Counted from the first letter of the stretch, positions 36,948-46,188 are shown. The stretch is DNA of 64,000 nt from Anaerobiospirillum sp. NML120449 (GCF_023051105.1 NZ_JALKIL010000013.1:1-64000), one strand, 5' to 3'. The notes: generated by a model from the letters alone, not told the origin. Program-made: numbers and translations.

Positions 36948-36957
36948 CAGGAGCTGA

Positions 36958-37491
36958 CTAATCGGGAGTTATGGCCATTACCTTGCTGGTAAGCTCACTC
37001 ATGAAAGCTTCATACTCTCCCTGGGAAACTGGACGACCGTAGGTCATGACAATAAGAGGATGAGGCTCTTTGTCTTTTCTGTAAGGAGGATGGAAATGCT
37101 CGATCTCATTGGCGCCAAAGCCGCACTTCTGGTAGAAATTGAAGCGGGCCTGGGACTCGGCATCAGTCAGAGGCTCAATTTCCAGCAGCACGATTTTGTT
37201 CATCAGAGCCATGAAAGATCTGAGAACACGGCCTCCATTGCCCTGACCTCTGAGCTTGTCGTTAACGGCAATGTGCTCAATGTAAGTACAGCTGCCAAGG
37301 GTCCAGTAACTGATAAAGGCGAGAAGCTCACCCTGATCCTCAAAGCACAGCAGATGATAGGCACTGTCCTTGAAAGCCTCCATCTGCTGGACGCGCGAAC
37401 GCTGAGCATGAGCCGGGAAGCTGGAGTGGTACAGGGTTTCAAAGGCCTTATACATCCTATGAGTCGGATCTTTGATTTCAAATGTTTTCAT
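36958..37491 (-). CDS. GNAT-family acetyltransferase
   Basis: 177 residues from the ATG at 37491, which has a perfect AAGGAG site six bases upstream; a TTG six bases earlier would overlap that site. GNAT features are YIEHIAVNDKLRGQGNGGRVLRSF (motif A with R-G-Q-G-N-G for the acetyl-CoA pyrophosphate, near residues 72-93), a LLEIEP strand, and the RFNFYQKCGFGANE motif B. Substrate unknown. Confidence 0.85.
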   Translation of the reverse strand: MKTFEIKDPTHRMYKAFETLYHSSFPAHAQRSRVQQMEAFKDSAYHLLCFEDQGELLAFISYWTLGSCTYIEHIAVNDKLRGQGNGGRVLRSFMALMNKIVLLEIEPLTDAESQARFNFYQKCGFGANEIEHFHPPYRKDKEPHPLIVMTYGRPVSQGEYEAFMSELTSKVMAITPD

Positions 37492-37511
37492 AGACAACTC
37501 CTTAGTTTAAG

Positions 37512-37546
37512 AAAAAAGCCGGTTGCACTGAGCAGCCGGCTTTTTT
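37512..37546 (-). terminator. Terminator of the exporter gene
   Basis: AAAAAAGCCGG (37512-37522) and CCGGCTTTTTT (37536-37546) form a symmetrical hairpin 67 bases past the exporter stop and just upstream of the GNAT ribosome site. It can act in both directions. Confidence 0.8.
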
Positions 37547-37612
37547 CATGCAGCCCCAACAGCTGCTGCATGCGATACTGTTCCTGGTGCAGACAGGATC
37601 TTATAACTGAGG

Positions 37613-39355
37613 CTAGAAGCCTGCAACCAGTACCGCAATGATAATCATGACCTGTGGTGACAGAATACGCAGGAACATGGTTACCGGATAAACGGTGGCA
37701 TAACCCAGGGAAGAGGCCTCAGGGTTGGAATGCATACCGTTGGCAAAAGCAAGGGCTGGAGGATCGGTCATGGAACCGGCGATCATGCCGCACAGTACCA
37801 GATAGTTAACCTTGGAAATCTTGTAAGCCAGAATGCCGACTACAAAGATTGGGATAAAGGTAATCAGCATACCGCACATCATCCAGGTAACACCTGGACC
37901 CTGGGTCAGAGTAGACCAGAAGCCATTGGCACCGGCACAGATACCGACAATGGAAAGGAACAGGGTGATACCAATTTCACGCAGGGCAGAAAGACCTGCT
38001 GATGGCATGTACCAGCGGATACGCTTGAAAGTCAGGGTCTCACCAAAGCGGGAAAGCAGAATGGCCATAACCAGAGGACCACCGGCAATACCCAGCTTGA
38101 GAGGGGCTGGAACACCTGAAACAGGAATTGGGATAGAACCAAGCAGAATACCAAGAGCCAGACCAATAAAGATTGGCAGCATGGCGACCTTGTGCAGGGC
38201 GATATCAGAATTACCCAGAATCTTGGAAGCGGCGTCAATGTGCTCCTTAGTACCCAGAACGTTCAGGGAGTCACCAAACTGCAGTCTCATGTCATGAGAA
38301 GGAATAAACTGCACACCGGCACGGTATAAACGTGAAGCTATGATGTCAAAACGCTCTTCAAGGTGCAGAGACTCAATGGAGTGACCGATGACGGCATTGT
38401 TGGTAACAACTATGCGCTTTACGATCTTGTTGGTACCACGGGTAGTGGTATAGGCAGAGTCCACCTTCTTGCCCACAGCTGCAATAACAGGGTGCAAATG
38501 CTGACGGGCACCTACCAGGTGCAGAATGTCCTCGTACTCAAGAACAGTATCGGCATGAGGAACTAAAAGATCCTTGCCACGCTTGATACGGGAGCATACC
38601 AGGTGCTCCTCAACAATGCCAGGCACTGATGATAAAGGCTTGCCGATGAAGTCCTTGGACAGTACGTTGACGTTGAAAGAGGTAATTTCACCCTGAGAAG
38701 CAGCCTTTGACTCCATGTACTTCTTTGCTTCGTCTTCGATATTTACGCGGAAGATAGTACGAATCAGAATCATGGTCAGCAAAATGCCGCAGACACCAAA
38801 TGGATAGGCCATGGCGTATGCTGATGGAACCAGAGTCTCATCAAAGCCTGCAGCACTGGTATCAACACCCTGCTCGCCCAGCACACTCTCCATGTCCAGA
38901 ATCATCTGGGTGGCAGCACCAAGTGACGGGGTATTGGTAATGGCACCGGAATAGACACCAACCATGGCGTCGATTTTGAGAATACCGACAAAGTGGAGGG
39001 TCAAGGCCACGGAGCAGCCCAGAGCAATGATGACTACTACCCAGCCGATAAGCTTGGCGCCCATGGAACGCAGAGATGCAAAGAAGCTTGGGCCTACCTG
39101 CACACCAATTGCGTATACGAACAGGATAAGACCAAACTCCTGTACGTAGGTCAGAATTTCACCTGCATTGGTCAGACCATCTGGAGTACGTACGGTTAAA
39201 CCGAACCACTCGTGGAAGAAGTGACCGACGAAAATACCTGAGAACAGTACACCACCAATACCCAGGCCGATACCGCGATAGCGGATTTCGCCAAGCAGAA
39301 TTCCCAATATGGCGGCTGTTGAAATCGCCAACGTTAAAAAAGGAATTGTGGACAT
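37613..39355 (-). CDS. AspT/YidE-family membrane exchanger with two TrkA-C domains
   Basis: 580 residues from the ATG at 39355, chosen for its AGGAA site six bases upstream. Five membrane helices lead to conserved NTPSLGAATQ (near 165), then two cytosolic RCK/TrkA-C domains at about 245-400 (ITSFNVNVLSKDFIG, LHLVGARQHL; VVTNNAVIGHSI, LNVLGTKEHI), then five more helices with TDPPALAFAN near 530. This is the aspartate:alanine exchanger architecture. Family members export dicarboxylates, e.g. SucE1 for succinate in Corynebacterium. If the host is a succinate-producing anaerobe, this is a reasonable succinate/aspartate exporter, but the substrate is inferred. Confidence 0.9.
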   Translation of the reverse strand: MSTIPFLTLAISTAAILGILLGEIRYRGIGLGIGGVLFSGIFVGHFFHEWFGLTVRTPDGLTNAGEILTYVQEFGLILFVYAIGVQVGPSFFASLRSMGAKLIGWVVVIIALGCSVALTLHFVGILKIDAMVGVYSGAITNTPSLGAATQMILDMESVLGEQGVDTSAAGFDETLVPSAYAMAYPFGVCGILLTMILIRTIFRVNIEDEAKKYMESKAASQGEITSFNVNVLSKDFIGKPLSSVPGIVEEHLVCSRIKRGKDLLVPHADTVLEYEDILHLVGARQHLHPVIAAVGKKVDSAYTTTRGTNKIVKRIVVTNNAVIGHSIESLHLEERFDIIASRLYRAGVQFIPSHDMRLQFGDSLNVLGTKEHIDAASKILGNSDIALHKVAMLPIFIGLALGILLGSIPIPVSGVPAPLKLGIAGGPLVMAILLSRFGETLTFKRIRWYMPSAGLSALREIGITLFLSIVGICAGANGFWSTLTQGPGVTWMMCGMLITFIPIFVVGILAYKISKVNYLVLCGMIAGSMTDPPALAFANGMHSNPEASSLGYATVYPVTMFLRILSPQVMIIIAVLVAGF

Positions 39356-40339
39356 AAGCTTTCCTAAAAAACACCGGAAGTCATGATCACAGTACAAAGG
39401 GAGTAAAACTCCCGCATTGCGCCATAACATCAAAGTACTTAAGGCAAAAGGGTTGTCATCTCACTTTCCAAGTGCTCTTTTAAGAGCCGTCCTCTTCCGC
39501 GCAACCGCCAGTACTTCAAACTGCAGCCCTGAAGCTGCCGTTTTGAAAAGTCCTGACCTGTCACGGTTATGTCCGGCACAGGCAACCCCGTTTCAGGGAC
39601 AACTGACCAGATCTTAAAAGACAACCTGAAAAACGTATTATCAGGGCAGCCCCTGACAAAAGCCATTAACCCTTACTGCCCCTCCAATCACATCCATAGG
39701 TGATCAGAATGCAGTTGAGCCCGTTTTGGCAATGTAAAAAACTCTCATACCCTGCACGGGTATTTTCACAGTAAAAACGATGACTCTGGAAGGAGAATTT
39801 GAGCAGTTCATCACATATATTGAACAAATATAAAATGAACAATTTTTCCAACAAGTGCTCAATGCCGCTATTTTCGGTGATCCTCATCACAAAATCAAGC
39901 GCAAAAAGCCGCTTTTAATGGCCATGTTGAGCTATGAAAATGCCCTTTTTACGGATGTTTTTGGACATGTACAATGCTCTGACAATAACATACCATGGGC
40001 ATGCCCCAGGATCAGGCCTGGGCAATGCCCGTAAACATGCTGATTACACCAGTTTTTATTCATCAGACAAATACAAAGATATACACATTTATTTGTGTTT
40101 TACCTGTGTAAACTAACTACTTTTCCGTCTGCATAAAATCATGCATAAGTACACCACAGCAAAGCTTTTTTCGCATGCTTGTCATACCTTTGCCCGGCTG
40201 GCGCAAGATCAGCAGCTGCCGCGCCGCCTCCGCTGCCGCAACCACCTCAGAAGCGGCTGGGCAGGCAGCACACGTGCGGCGCACAATGCCGCTCAGGTGT
40301 CATGCTGTCACTGACTGCATAAGCGCGTAAGGGCTCTGA

Positions 40340-40402
40340 GTAAGCTCATTGAGCTCATTATGCTCATTTGCTGTCAGATCTTATTGAGCTTATTGAGCTT
40401 AC
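40340..40402. repeat. 22-base imperfect inverted repeat
   Basis: GTAAGCTCATTGAGCTCATT (40340-40359) and its near-complement TTATTGAGCTTATTGAGCTT (40381-40400) flank a 19-base gap. Each arm is itself a repeat of the GAGCT core (ATTGAGCTCATT / TTGAGCTTATTGAGCTT). It could form a long hairpin or bind a dimeric regulator. Confidence 0.55.
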
Positions 40403-41245
40403 CGGGCACTTTGACTGTGATGCGGGAGTGGTAAATGCGTATGGGATTGGATAGCGGTGGCAGCTGCGTTGCTGCTGGCTTTGCTTTAAGAATGTCGATG
40501 CGGTCATACGTCAGGCTGGAAACGCTATGAACGGCGCACCAGGACACAGTAAAATGAATCAGGAACGGCGGCTCTGAAAAGAACCGCCCTACGGATTGTT
40601 TAACTCTGGCACCGGGTCACGCTGTACGGCCGGTGCTGTCGTGTCAGCACATCCAGACAAAATTGAAGTACTGACCAAATCAGACAAGAATAAGAGCCTC
40701 TCTGAGGAGGGGCGCTGAGCTGTATACATAAACTGCCCTTATGTTGCCTGAGCGGACCAAAGCCGAAATTGCGCTCAATTGCCCTGAATTGCGCGGGAAA
40801 GGTGACCGGACCACGGGGCCATGCGGCCATATAGCGGCACAGCCGCAGGATGCTGGCCCATGAGCTCATGGGCCACTGCGTCGGAAATCATCGGGCTGTG
40901 GGACCATGTGTCATGTGCCATGTGTCAGCGGGGCCGAGGGGCCCTGGCGGCACTGCTGACGTGGGGCGGGCCTGGTGCCCGTGATTCCCTTATGTGCCCC
41001 TTATATATGTATTGCTTCAGGTAAACTGCCGGCCTGAGAGCAGCTGTGCCCACAGGTGCAAGACAGTGATCCAGATAATGCCCTTTTGGGCTGAAAAGCC
41101 CTTAGGGACGGGAAAATTTTTCAGTTTTTACCACTTGGGCCCGGGCTGGGTTATTTTCAACAATGCAGATAATAATGCAGTCCTGCACCTGATATCCAGA
41201 GAAAATAGTCAGTGATTTAGGGGATAATTTCACTTTTTTCTCAAC

Positions 41246-41273
41246 ATGACCTGCAAACCATCTGTGATATATT
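41246..41273 (+). promoter_or_regulatory. Candidate promoter of the AraC-family gene
   Basis: ATGACC (41246-41251), 16-base spacer, TATATT (41268-41273), about 33 bases upstream of the ATG. An AGGTAGG ribosome site lies between. Confidence 0.5.
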
Positions 41274-41306
41274 CTGAAATTAAACAGCTTTTCAGGTAGG
41301 TTTAAC

Positions 41307-42782
41307 ATGGGCAAAAATCATATACAGCAATATGAACAGGCAGAAATCCAGGAGAAATTGCCGGTGCGTTTCTTCCGCTCCGGTGATTACGGATCCTTTG
41401 TGCCTTTCCACTACCATCCTGCCCTTGAGCTGATCTATCTCACCAGAGGCAAGCTCATGGTGGAGATCCCCGAGCAGGCTGCCAGCAATGCCTGCATGAA
41501 ATGCGCGCTGCCCCGCTTCCCTGAACCTCTGCCTGCCAGTGTCAGTGATCTGCGCGGTATTAACCTGCGCTTTAGTGATCCACCGCCGGAAATTGAAGCT
41601 GACCTGCCTAATCAGTGCAACCTGAGCGCTGAGGGTGCCAACTTCGTGCTCATTAACTGCAATGAGCTGCACAACTCTGCATGTACCAGCTATAACGAGG
41701 CTTATGTACTGCAGATTCCGGAGAGCTTCCTTGAGCAGGAACTCAGCTACGATCTGCCCCTGCCGCTGCGCTTTGATCTCAAGCGCGCCTCCCCCAGGTG
41801 TCTGGAGCGACTTGCCGACTACCTGCTTGAGCTTACCGTAGCTCATGAAACCAGTCAGGGGGAAATGGGCTTTAAGGTTCATTTCAACCATGCCCTGTAT
41901 GGCATACTCTCATGCCTTATGGAAATCATTGTACCTTTGCCGGCCCTTAGTGCCTCCATGCACAATCAGCTGCGTACACCTGGTGCCCTTAACCTCCATC
42001 ATCTTGCCCAGCAGGCCGCTCTCAGCCAGCATGCCTCAGAACTGCTGGAAACAGAGCCGGTCAACGCCCATCCTGACCGTACTACCACCATGGCCACCAG
42101 TTTCAGCGGCATGACTCCGCGCTTTGGTTCCATGAGCTCTGCCCGTCAGGACAGTGATCTGGAAAACAATGAGCCAGCCCATGGCTTCAGGCTTTCTGAT
42201 GAGGACGGCGCCCCTTACAGTCTTCATGGCGATGGCAGCGCTGCTGACTGCATGTGCGGCCATGAAGATCATGACGACAGTCTGATGGCCGGTAATGCCG
42301 CATCAGCTCAGCTCGAAGCCGAGGCCAAGGTAGCCATTGCTCTTAGCAAGAACATGAACCTGCGCCGTCTGCAGCCGGTGCTGGACTTCCTCAAGACGCA
42401 CTACAACGAGCATATACGTCTTGATGACATGGCCGCTCTTATCAATCTGCATCCGCGCTATTTCTGCAAGGTATTCAAAGAAGCTGTAGGCATGAGTCTG
42501 CTGTCCTACGTAAGCGAGCTGCGCCTGTGCCACGTCTACAATGACCTTACCGAGGACAAGACCCCTATCTCAACCATTATGAGACGCCACGGCTTCTCCG
42601 ACTCCAAGCAGTTCTACCGCTCTTTCAAGGCCCGCTTCAAGCTCACCCCTAAGGAAGTACGTAACATGCTCAGGGAGAACCAGGAGCCGGTCTCACGCAG
42701 CTACTCCTACTTTGAGCGCTACTCATCCGAATACGGCAGCATGGGTGCTGCGGCCGAAGGCGGAGCAGCAGCCGGAGTCTGA
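41307..42782 (+). CDS. AraC-family transcription regulator with enlarged linker
   Basis: 491 residues, against about 280-300 for typical members. Residues ~20-55 are the start of a cupin sensor domain (FVPFHYHPALELIYLTRGKL, with metal/sugar-binding-type HYH). A ~50-residue insert (56-110) interrupts it before the second half (FVLINCNELHNSAC). A long Asp/Ser/Gly-rich stretch (~235-345) with histidines and cysteines (CMCGHEDHDD) separates it from the C-terminal double helix-turn-helix (~365-455: IRLDDMAALINLHPRYFCKVFK; ISTIMRRHGFSDSKQFYRSFK). It probably controls a sugar or organic-acid gene; the target is unknown. No target gene lies next to it: the neighbours are a 2-kb gap and GNAT genes. 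Confidence 0.88.
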   Translation: MGKNHIQQYEQAEIQEKLPVRFFRSGDYGSFVPFHYHPALELIYLTRGKLMVEIPEQAASNACMKCALPRFPEPLPASVSDLRGINLRFSDPPPEIEADLPNQCNLSAEGANFVLINCNELHNSACTSYNEAYVLQIPESFLEQELSYDLPLPLRFDLKRASPRCLERLADYLLELTVAHETSQGEMGFKVHFNHALYGILSCLMEIIVPLPALSASMHNQLRTPGALNLHHLAQQAALSQHASELLETEPVNAHPDRTTTMATSFSGMTPRFGSMSSARQDSDLENNEPAHGFRLSDEDGAPYSLHGDGSAADCMCGHEDHDDSLMAGNAASAQLEAEAKVAIALSKNMNLRRLQPVLDFLKTHYNEHIRLDDMAALINLHPRYFCKVFKEAVGMSLLSYVSELRLCHVYNDLTEDKTPISTIMRRHGFSDSKQFYRSFKARFKLTPKEVRNMLRENQEPVSRSYSYFERYSSEYGSMGAAAEGGAAAGV

Positions 42783-43171
42783 ATCAGGGCCTGAGGCCGC
42801 TGCACATCTGCAGGCCATGGCACCAGGCCCCGCCCCAGCCTCATTTACTGTTAACACGCGCCGGCTTATGCCGGCGCAGTGCTTTATGCCATACGCTGCC
42901 AGCTGCGCAGCGACCTGCGCTGCACGCCAGGGCAGCCGGGCATACGGTCAGCTGTGCGGCAGGCCTCCCCAGGAGGTAGACCGGCTCAGAGGCTGGGCGG
43001 CCGGCCATGCTGAGCGGGCATGAAGGGACCTTGCTGAATTTGGAGCGGGCATTCAGATTTTGGGCAAAAGGGCTGATATTTCAGGGTAAACTATTGAGCT
43101 GCAGTGGTCCTGACCTGAGTGAGGCCACTTGTGCATAAGACTATTGTTTCTGCCAGAAAATGAGGTGAAGA
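42783..43171. other. Spacer after the AraC gene
   Basis: It contains a hairpin at 42858-42877 and GC-rich sequence. No gene was seen. Confidence 0.4.
42858..42885 (+). terminator. Hairpin after the AraC gene
   Basis: GCGCCGGC (42858-42865), TTAT loop, GCCGGCGC (42870-42877), then AGTGCTTT. The stem is strong but the T-run is short. Confidence 0.45.
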
Positions 43172-43666
43172 TTGCTCATCAGAAAGACCGAAACCGGGGA
43201 TTTATCCTGCCTCGACCAGCTCTTTGACACCTGTCGTGCCTATATGAACGCACAGGGCAACCCTGATCAATGGGACAGCAAATATCCTACTGCAGCCGTA
43301 GTGGAGCAGGATATTGTTTCCGGCCACGGCTATGTGTGCACAGATGAGAGCAACACTGTGCTGGCCAGCTTTGCTCTTGGTGATTATGAAGAGCAGTATG
43401 ACCATATTCACAGCGGCTCATGGAGCTGTGATGAGCCTTATATTGTGGTCCACCGTATGGGAGCCCTGCCTGAAAAAGGTGCCGGCAGCTTCATTTTCCA
43501 ATACCTGACTGAAAAGTACCCCTACATTCGCATCGATACTCACGAAAACAATAAGACCATGCTCCACCTGCTGGAGAAGTTCGGCTTCAGATACTGCGGT
43601 ATTGTTCACTATCCTGGCTACGGTGACCGTGTAGCCTACGACTGGATGCGTCCATCAGCCAACTGA
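43172..43666 (+). CDS. GNAT-family acetyltransferase, copy 1
   Basis: 164 residues, TTG start at 43172 with a GAGG site seven bases upstream. Family signs are an N-terminal RKTETGDLSCLDQLFD, a VVHRMGALPEKGAGSFIFQYL acetyl-CoA loop (K-G-A-G, degenerate) and the HLLEKFGFRYCGIV motif B ending YDWMRP. It is paralogous to the next gene and 18 bases from it, so the two likely form an operon. Substrate unknown. Confidence 0.82.
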   Translation: MLIRKTETGDLSCLDQLFDTCRAYMNAQGNPDQWDSKYPTAAVVEQDIVSGHGYVCTDESNTVLASFALGDYEEQYDHIHSGSWSCDEPYIVVHRMGALPEKGAGSFIFQYLTEKYPYIRIDTHENNKTMLHLLEKFGFRYCGIVHYPGYGDRVAYDWMRPSAN

Positions 43667-43684
43667 ATACAGGTATCCTCCACT

Positions 43685-44179
43685 ATGCTTACAATCAGAC
43701 TTGCAACACTTGAAGACTATCCACGCATCGATGAGCTTTTCGATGATGCCCGCAGCTATATGGCCAGCATTGGCAACACTACCCAGTGGACCAACGGTTT
43801 CCCTGACAGCAGCTGCCTTGATGAAGCTCTGTCCAAAAATGAGGCCTTTGTCTGCTGCAAAGATGATCTGGTAGTGGGAGTTTTCGTGGTCAGCCCTTAT
43901 GAGCCTGCCTACCATCAGCTCGACGGTCAGTGGAGTGCCGACCGTGACTATGCAGTAATTCACCGTCTGGCTACAGCTCCGGGCTATGGCGCCGGTCAGT
44001 TCATCTTCCGTCATGTCATGGATCAGCACGACTATGTGCGCGTTGACACCCACCGCGCCAACAAGCCAATGATTCATATCATGGAGAAGCTGGGCTTCAA
44101 GTACATTGGCGTTGTCATGTACGATCGTCCAGGCGGCGATGGCGAGCGTGTGTGCTACGACTGGATGCGCAGTAAATAA
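43685..44179 (+). CDS. GNAT-family acetyltransferase, copy 2
   Basis: 164 residues, the same length as copy 1 and alignable throughout (RLATLEDYPRIDELFDDARSYM; VIHRLATAPGYGAGQFIFRHV; HIMEKLGFKYIGVV; YDWMR). The GYGAG acetyl-CoA loop is closer to consensus than in copy 1. The ATG at 43685 has a weak AGG upstream. Arose by tandem duplication, then diverged. Confidence 0.85.
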   Translation: MLTIRLATLEDYPRIDELFDDARSYMASIGNTTQWTNGFPDSSCLDEALSKNEAFVCCKDDLVVGVFVVSPYEPAYHQLDGQWSADRDYAVIHRLATAPGYGAGQFIFRHVMDQHDYVRVDTHRANKPMIHIMEKLGFKYIGVVMYDRPGGDGERVCYDWMRSK

Positions 44180-44268
44180 TACAGCAGGAGGCGGCTCCAG
44201 CCGCTGCTGCTGTACTGCAGCACATGCAGGCGGCCGCACCGCTGGCAGCGCCCGCGCCCTGTAAAGGC

Positions 44269-44304
44269 AGAGGCCCTGGCTCACTTGTGTGGGCCAGGGC
44301 CTCT
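44269..44304. terminator. Long hairpin between convergent genes
   Basis: AGAGGCCCTGGC (44269-44280) pairs with GCCAGGGCCTCT (44293-44304), extended inward by CAC/GTG, around a TTGT loop, giving about 16 bp. It is followed by GTCCTTATT on the plus strand. It likely terminates the GNAT pair and perhaps also the opposing mglB transcript. Confidence 0.55.
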
Positions 44305-44313
44305 GTCCTTATT

Positions 44314-44339
44314 GGGCATCACAGCTCCCTGTGATGCCC
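44314..44339. other. Second hairpin between convergent genes
   Basis: GGGCATCACAG (44314-44324), CTCC loop, CTGTGATGCCC (44329-44339): an 11-bp perfect stem only nine bases from the preceding hairpin. Confidence 0.6.
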
Positions 44340-44444
44340 GGGCGCGACGCGTCTTTGCCTGGTGCCCGGGGCATGCCCATGTGCTGCAGGGGCAGACCGC
44401 CGGGGAGCGCAGCTGCAGGCAAGCTGCAGGCCGCTGCAGCATGG

Positions 44445-45494
44445 TCAGCGCAGCAAATAGACGGTATCGGTATTGACCTTGACGTAAGGCACCTCAACAG
44501 TGCGGTTCATAACGGGATATCCAAGGAAGTCTGAGTCAATCTGCTCGCCGTAAAGATAGCCCTCAACTATGCGCAGCAGCACATCAGCTGTGGCGCTGTA
44601 GTTATTGAGAACTGTGCCGGCCATAATGCCGCGCTCAACAGCATCAAGAGCAGCCGACAGCGCGTCGATGCCAAATACGGGAATGAGCGGGCTTTCTGAT
44701 CCGTCTGATGTCTCAGTACGGTTATAGCCCCTGTCCTGCAGGGCATCAATGACGCCCAGAGCCATGGAGTCACTGTTGCAGACCACCAGCTCTATACCAT
44801 CAAGACCGTGGCGGCTGATGAGATTGTTCATCACCGTAAAAGCACGGGGACGTGACCAGTCGCAATAGGCAGCATTGAGCTGCACGAATTTGACCCCTGC
44901 ATTGGCAATGTTACGGACAAAAGCAGAGGTGCGCTGCTCGGTATCTTCGTGATTTGATTCGCCCTTGAACATGAGGTAGCTGATGATGCCATCGCCATTG
45001 CGGTCCATCTCAGGATGGCTTTTGACATATTCAGATACCATCTGGCCCTGAATCATGCCGGCCAGTTCAGGATTGGTACCCACAAACCAGGCATCGGGAT
45101 AACTGTTCATGACCTCATCAGAAGGTCGACGGTTAAAGAAAATTACCGGCACATTATGACGGCGGGCAATTTCCAGGGCCTCACTGCCATCGTGATTATC
45201 AACAGGGTTTACCATCACAGGTGTACGGTCGGACTGCCCGTTGAGCACAAACTCCAGCTGCTCGAGCTGACGCTGCAGACTTCCCTGAGCATCATACTGG
45301 GTAACCCTGATCATGCTGCCTATGGCCTGATCCTGCAAAGAGATGCTCAAATGACCGATAAAGGGATCAGAAAGCGAATAGTAGAACACCTTAACCTGGG
45401 CCGGGCTTTCACTGTGATCAATACCTGCACTGACGGCCGACATACTGGACAGACCTGCAAAAGCTGCTGCCAGAAAGGATAAAAATTTATTCAA
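44445..45494 (-). CDS. mglB: Periplasmic galactose-binding protein (MglB-like)
   Basis: 349 residues with a signal peptide (1-23, cleaved near VSA). A periplasmic-binding fold of the ribose/galactose type binds D-galactose/glucose for an ABC importer and for chemotaxis. Marks: NPVDN (96-100), IFFNRRP (118-124), the EF-hand-like calcium loop DRNGDGIISYLMFKGE (164-179), SDSMALGVIDAL, and FGIDALSAALDAVE. The start is a TTG with AGGAA eight bases upstream. No mglA or mglC follows, so it is an orphan binding protein here; it could serve a permease elsewhere or feed a chemoreceptor. Confidence 0.9.
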   Translation of the reverse strand: MNKFLSFLAAAFAGLSSMSAVSAGIDHSESPAQVKVFYYSLSDPFIGHLSISLQDQAIGSMIRVTQYDAQGSLQRQLEQLEFVLNGQSDRTPVMVNPVDNHDGSEALEIARRHNVPVIFFNRRPSDEVMNSYPDAWFVGTNPELAGMIQGQMVSEYVKSHPEMDRNGDGIISYLMFKGESNHEDTEQRTSAFVRNIANAGVKFVQLNAAYCDWSRPRAFTVMNNLISRHGLDGIELVVCNSDSMALGVIDALQDRGYNRTETSDGSESPLIPVFGIDALSAALDAVERGIMAGTVLNNYSATADVLLRIVEGYLYGEQIDSDFLGYPVMNRTVEVPYVKVNTDTVYLLR

Positions 45495-45523
45495 AATCCA
45501 AATTCCTCGTAGCTGTGACAGTC

Positions 45524-45557
45524 ATTATACTCTGTTCAGCGCCCTGATAAATTTATC
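45524..45557 (-). promoter_or_regulatory. mglB promoter with 12-bp palindrome
   Basis: On the minus strand TATAAT is at 45529-45524, 30 bases before the TTG start. GATAAATTTATC, a perfect 12-bp palindrome (45546-45557), lies where the -35 zone would be and could be an operator. Confidence 0.5.
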
Positions 45558-45944
45558 ATCCGCGCCACTTCATGGTGACATACAAGGCCAGGTATGCTCA
45601 TCCCAGGTCGATTCATGCCTGCCCCCGATTTCGCCCTTGCTCCCTGCCTCAGTCTCAACTATACCCCACCGTGCCGGGAACCTGACAATACACGCCCGTT
45701 CACAGAACAATAGGTCCTGACACCGCCCTTGAGACGCTCAGGCCGGGAAGCATGCCGGCAGCGCCGCCTCCAGAGCGGCTGCCTTATTGCCTGAACGCCT
45801 GCGTGCCTCAGGGGCACAGTGCAGCGCACCATACTGAGCAGTAAGCAGCGTATTGATTTTCCCTGCCTGCCTCTTGTGCAGTATTATGTGCTGCGGTCCT
45901 GTGGGCCCATCCTTGCAAAGCTGGGGCAGGCTGACCCGGCCAGA

Positions 45945-46115
45945 CATACGGCCATGGCCAGCCGGGCGCCAGGACGGCCGGACCAGACAGACGACCATGG
46001 TCAGCCGGGCAACAGGACGGCCCGGGCAGACAGACGGCCATGGCAAGCCGGGCGGCAGGACGGCCCGGGCAGACAGACGGCCATAGCCAGCCGGGCGACA
46101 GCACGGGCGGACCAG
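45945..46115. repeat. Four 43-bp tandem repeats
   Basis: CCATGG or CCATAG occurs at 45952, 45995, 46038 and 46081, each followed by CAGCCGGGC..CAGGACGGCC and AGACAGACGG-type sequence. The array ends ~75 bases before anmK. Confidence 0.85.
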
Positions 46116-46188
46116 ACCTGAGGACCGTGGCAGCCGAGGCAGCCGGAGCGGCTGGTCTATCAGAACAGAGTATGACAGGTTTTGGAGT

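Larger units (their letters stand above)
35888..36957. other. 1.1-kb spacer with repeats and a palindrome
   Basis: It contains a duplicated 30-base stretch ending TTATCTCAGGTGCCG (36218-36248 and 36298-36328), a (CATGAG)5 microsatellite at 36363-36392, a 23-bp palindrome at 36452-36474, and four 53-bp repeats at 36550-36762. No gene is supported. Confidence 0.5.
39356..41306. other. Nearly 2-kb divergent spacer between exporter and AraC genes
   Basis: The largest quiet gap with AT-richer parts (39680-40130). The exporter leader has a GGGAG/CTCCC hairpin at ~39399-39413. An imperfect inverted repeat occurs at 40340-40402 and the araC-type promoter at 41246-41273. A 74-codon minus frame at 39666-39890 has no ribosome site and is not accepted. 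Confidence 0.45.
45495..46188. other. Divergent spacer mglB / anmK
   Basis: It contains the mglB promoter/palindrome and a 43-bp tandem array at 45945-46115. No gene was seen. Confidence 0.45.

Noticed and set aside
39666-39890. 74-codon minus-strand frame in the AT-rich gap
   Set aside because: Plausible composition, but no ribosome site, promoter or family signal.
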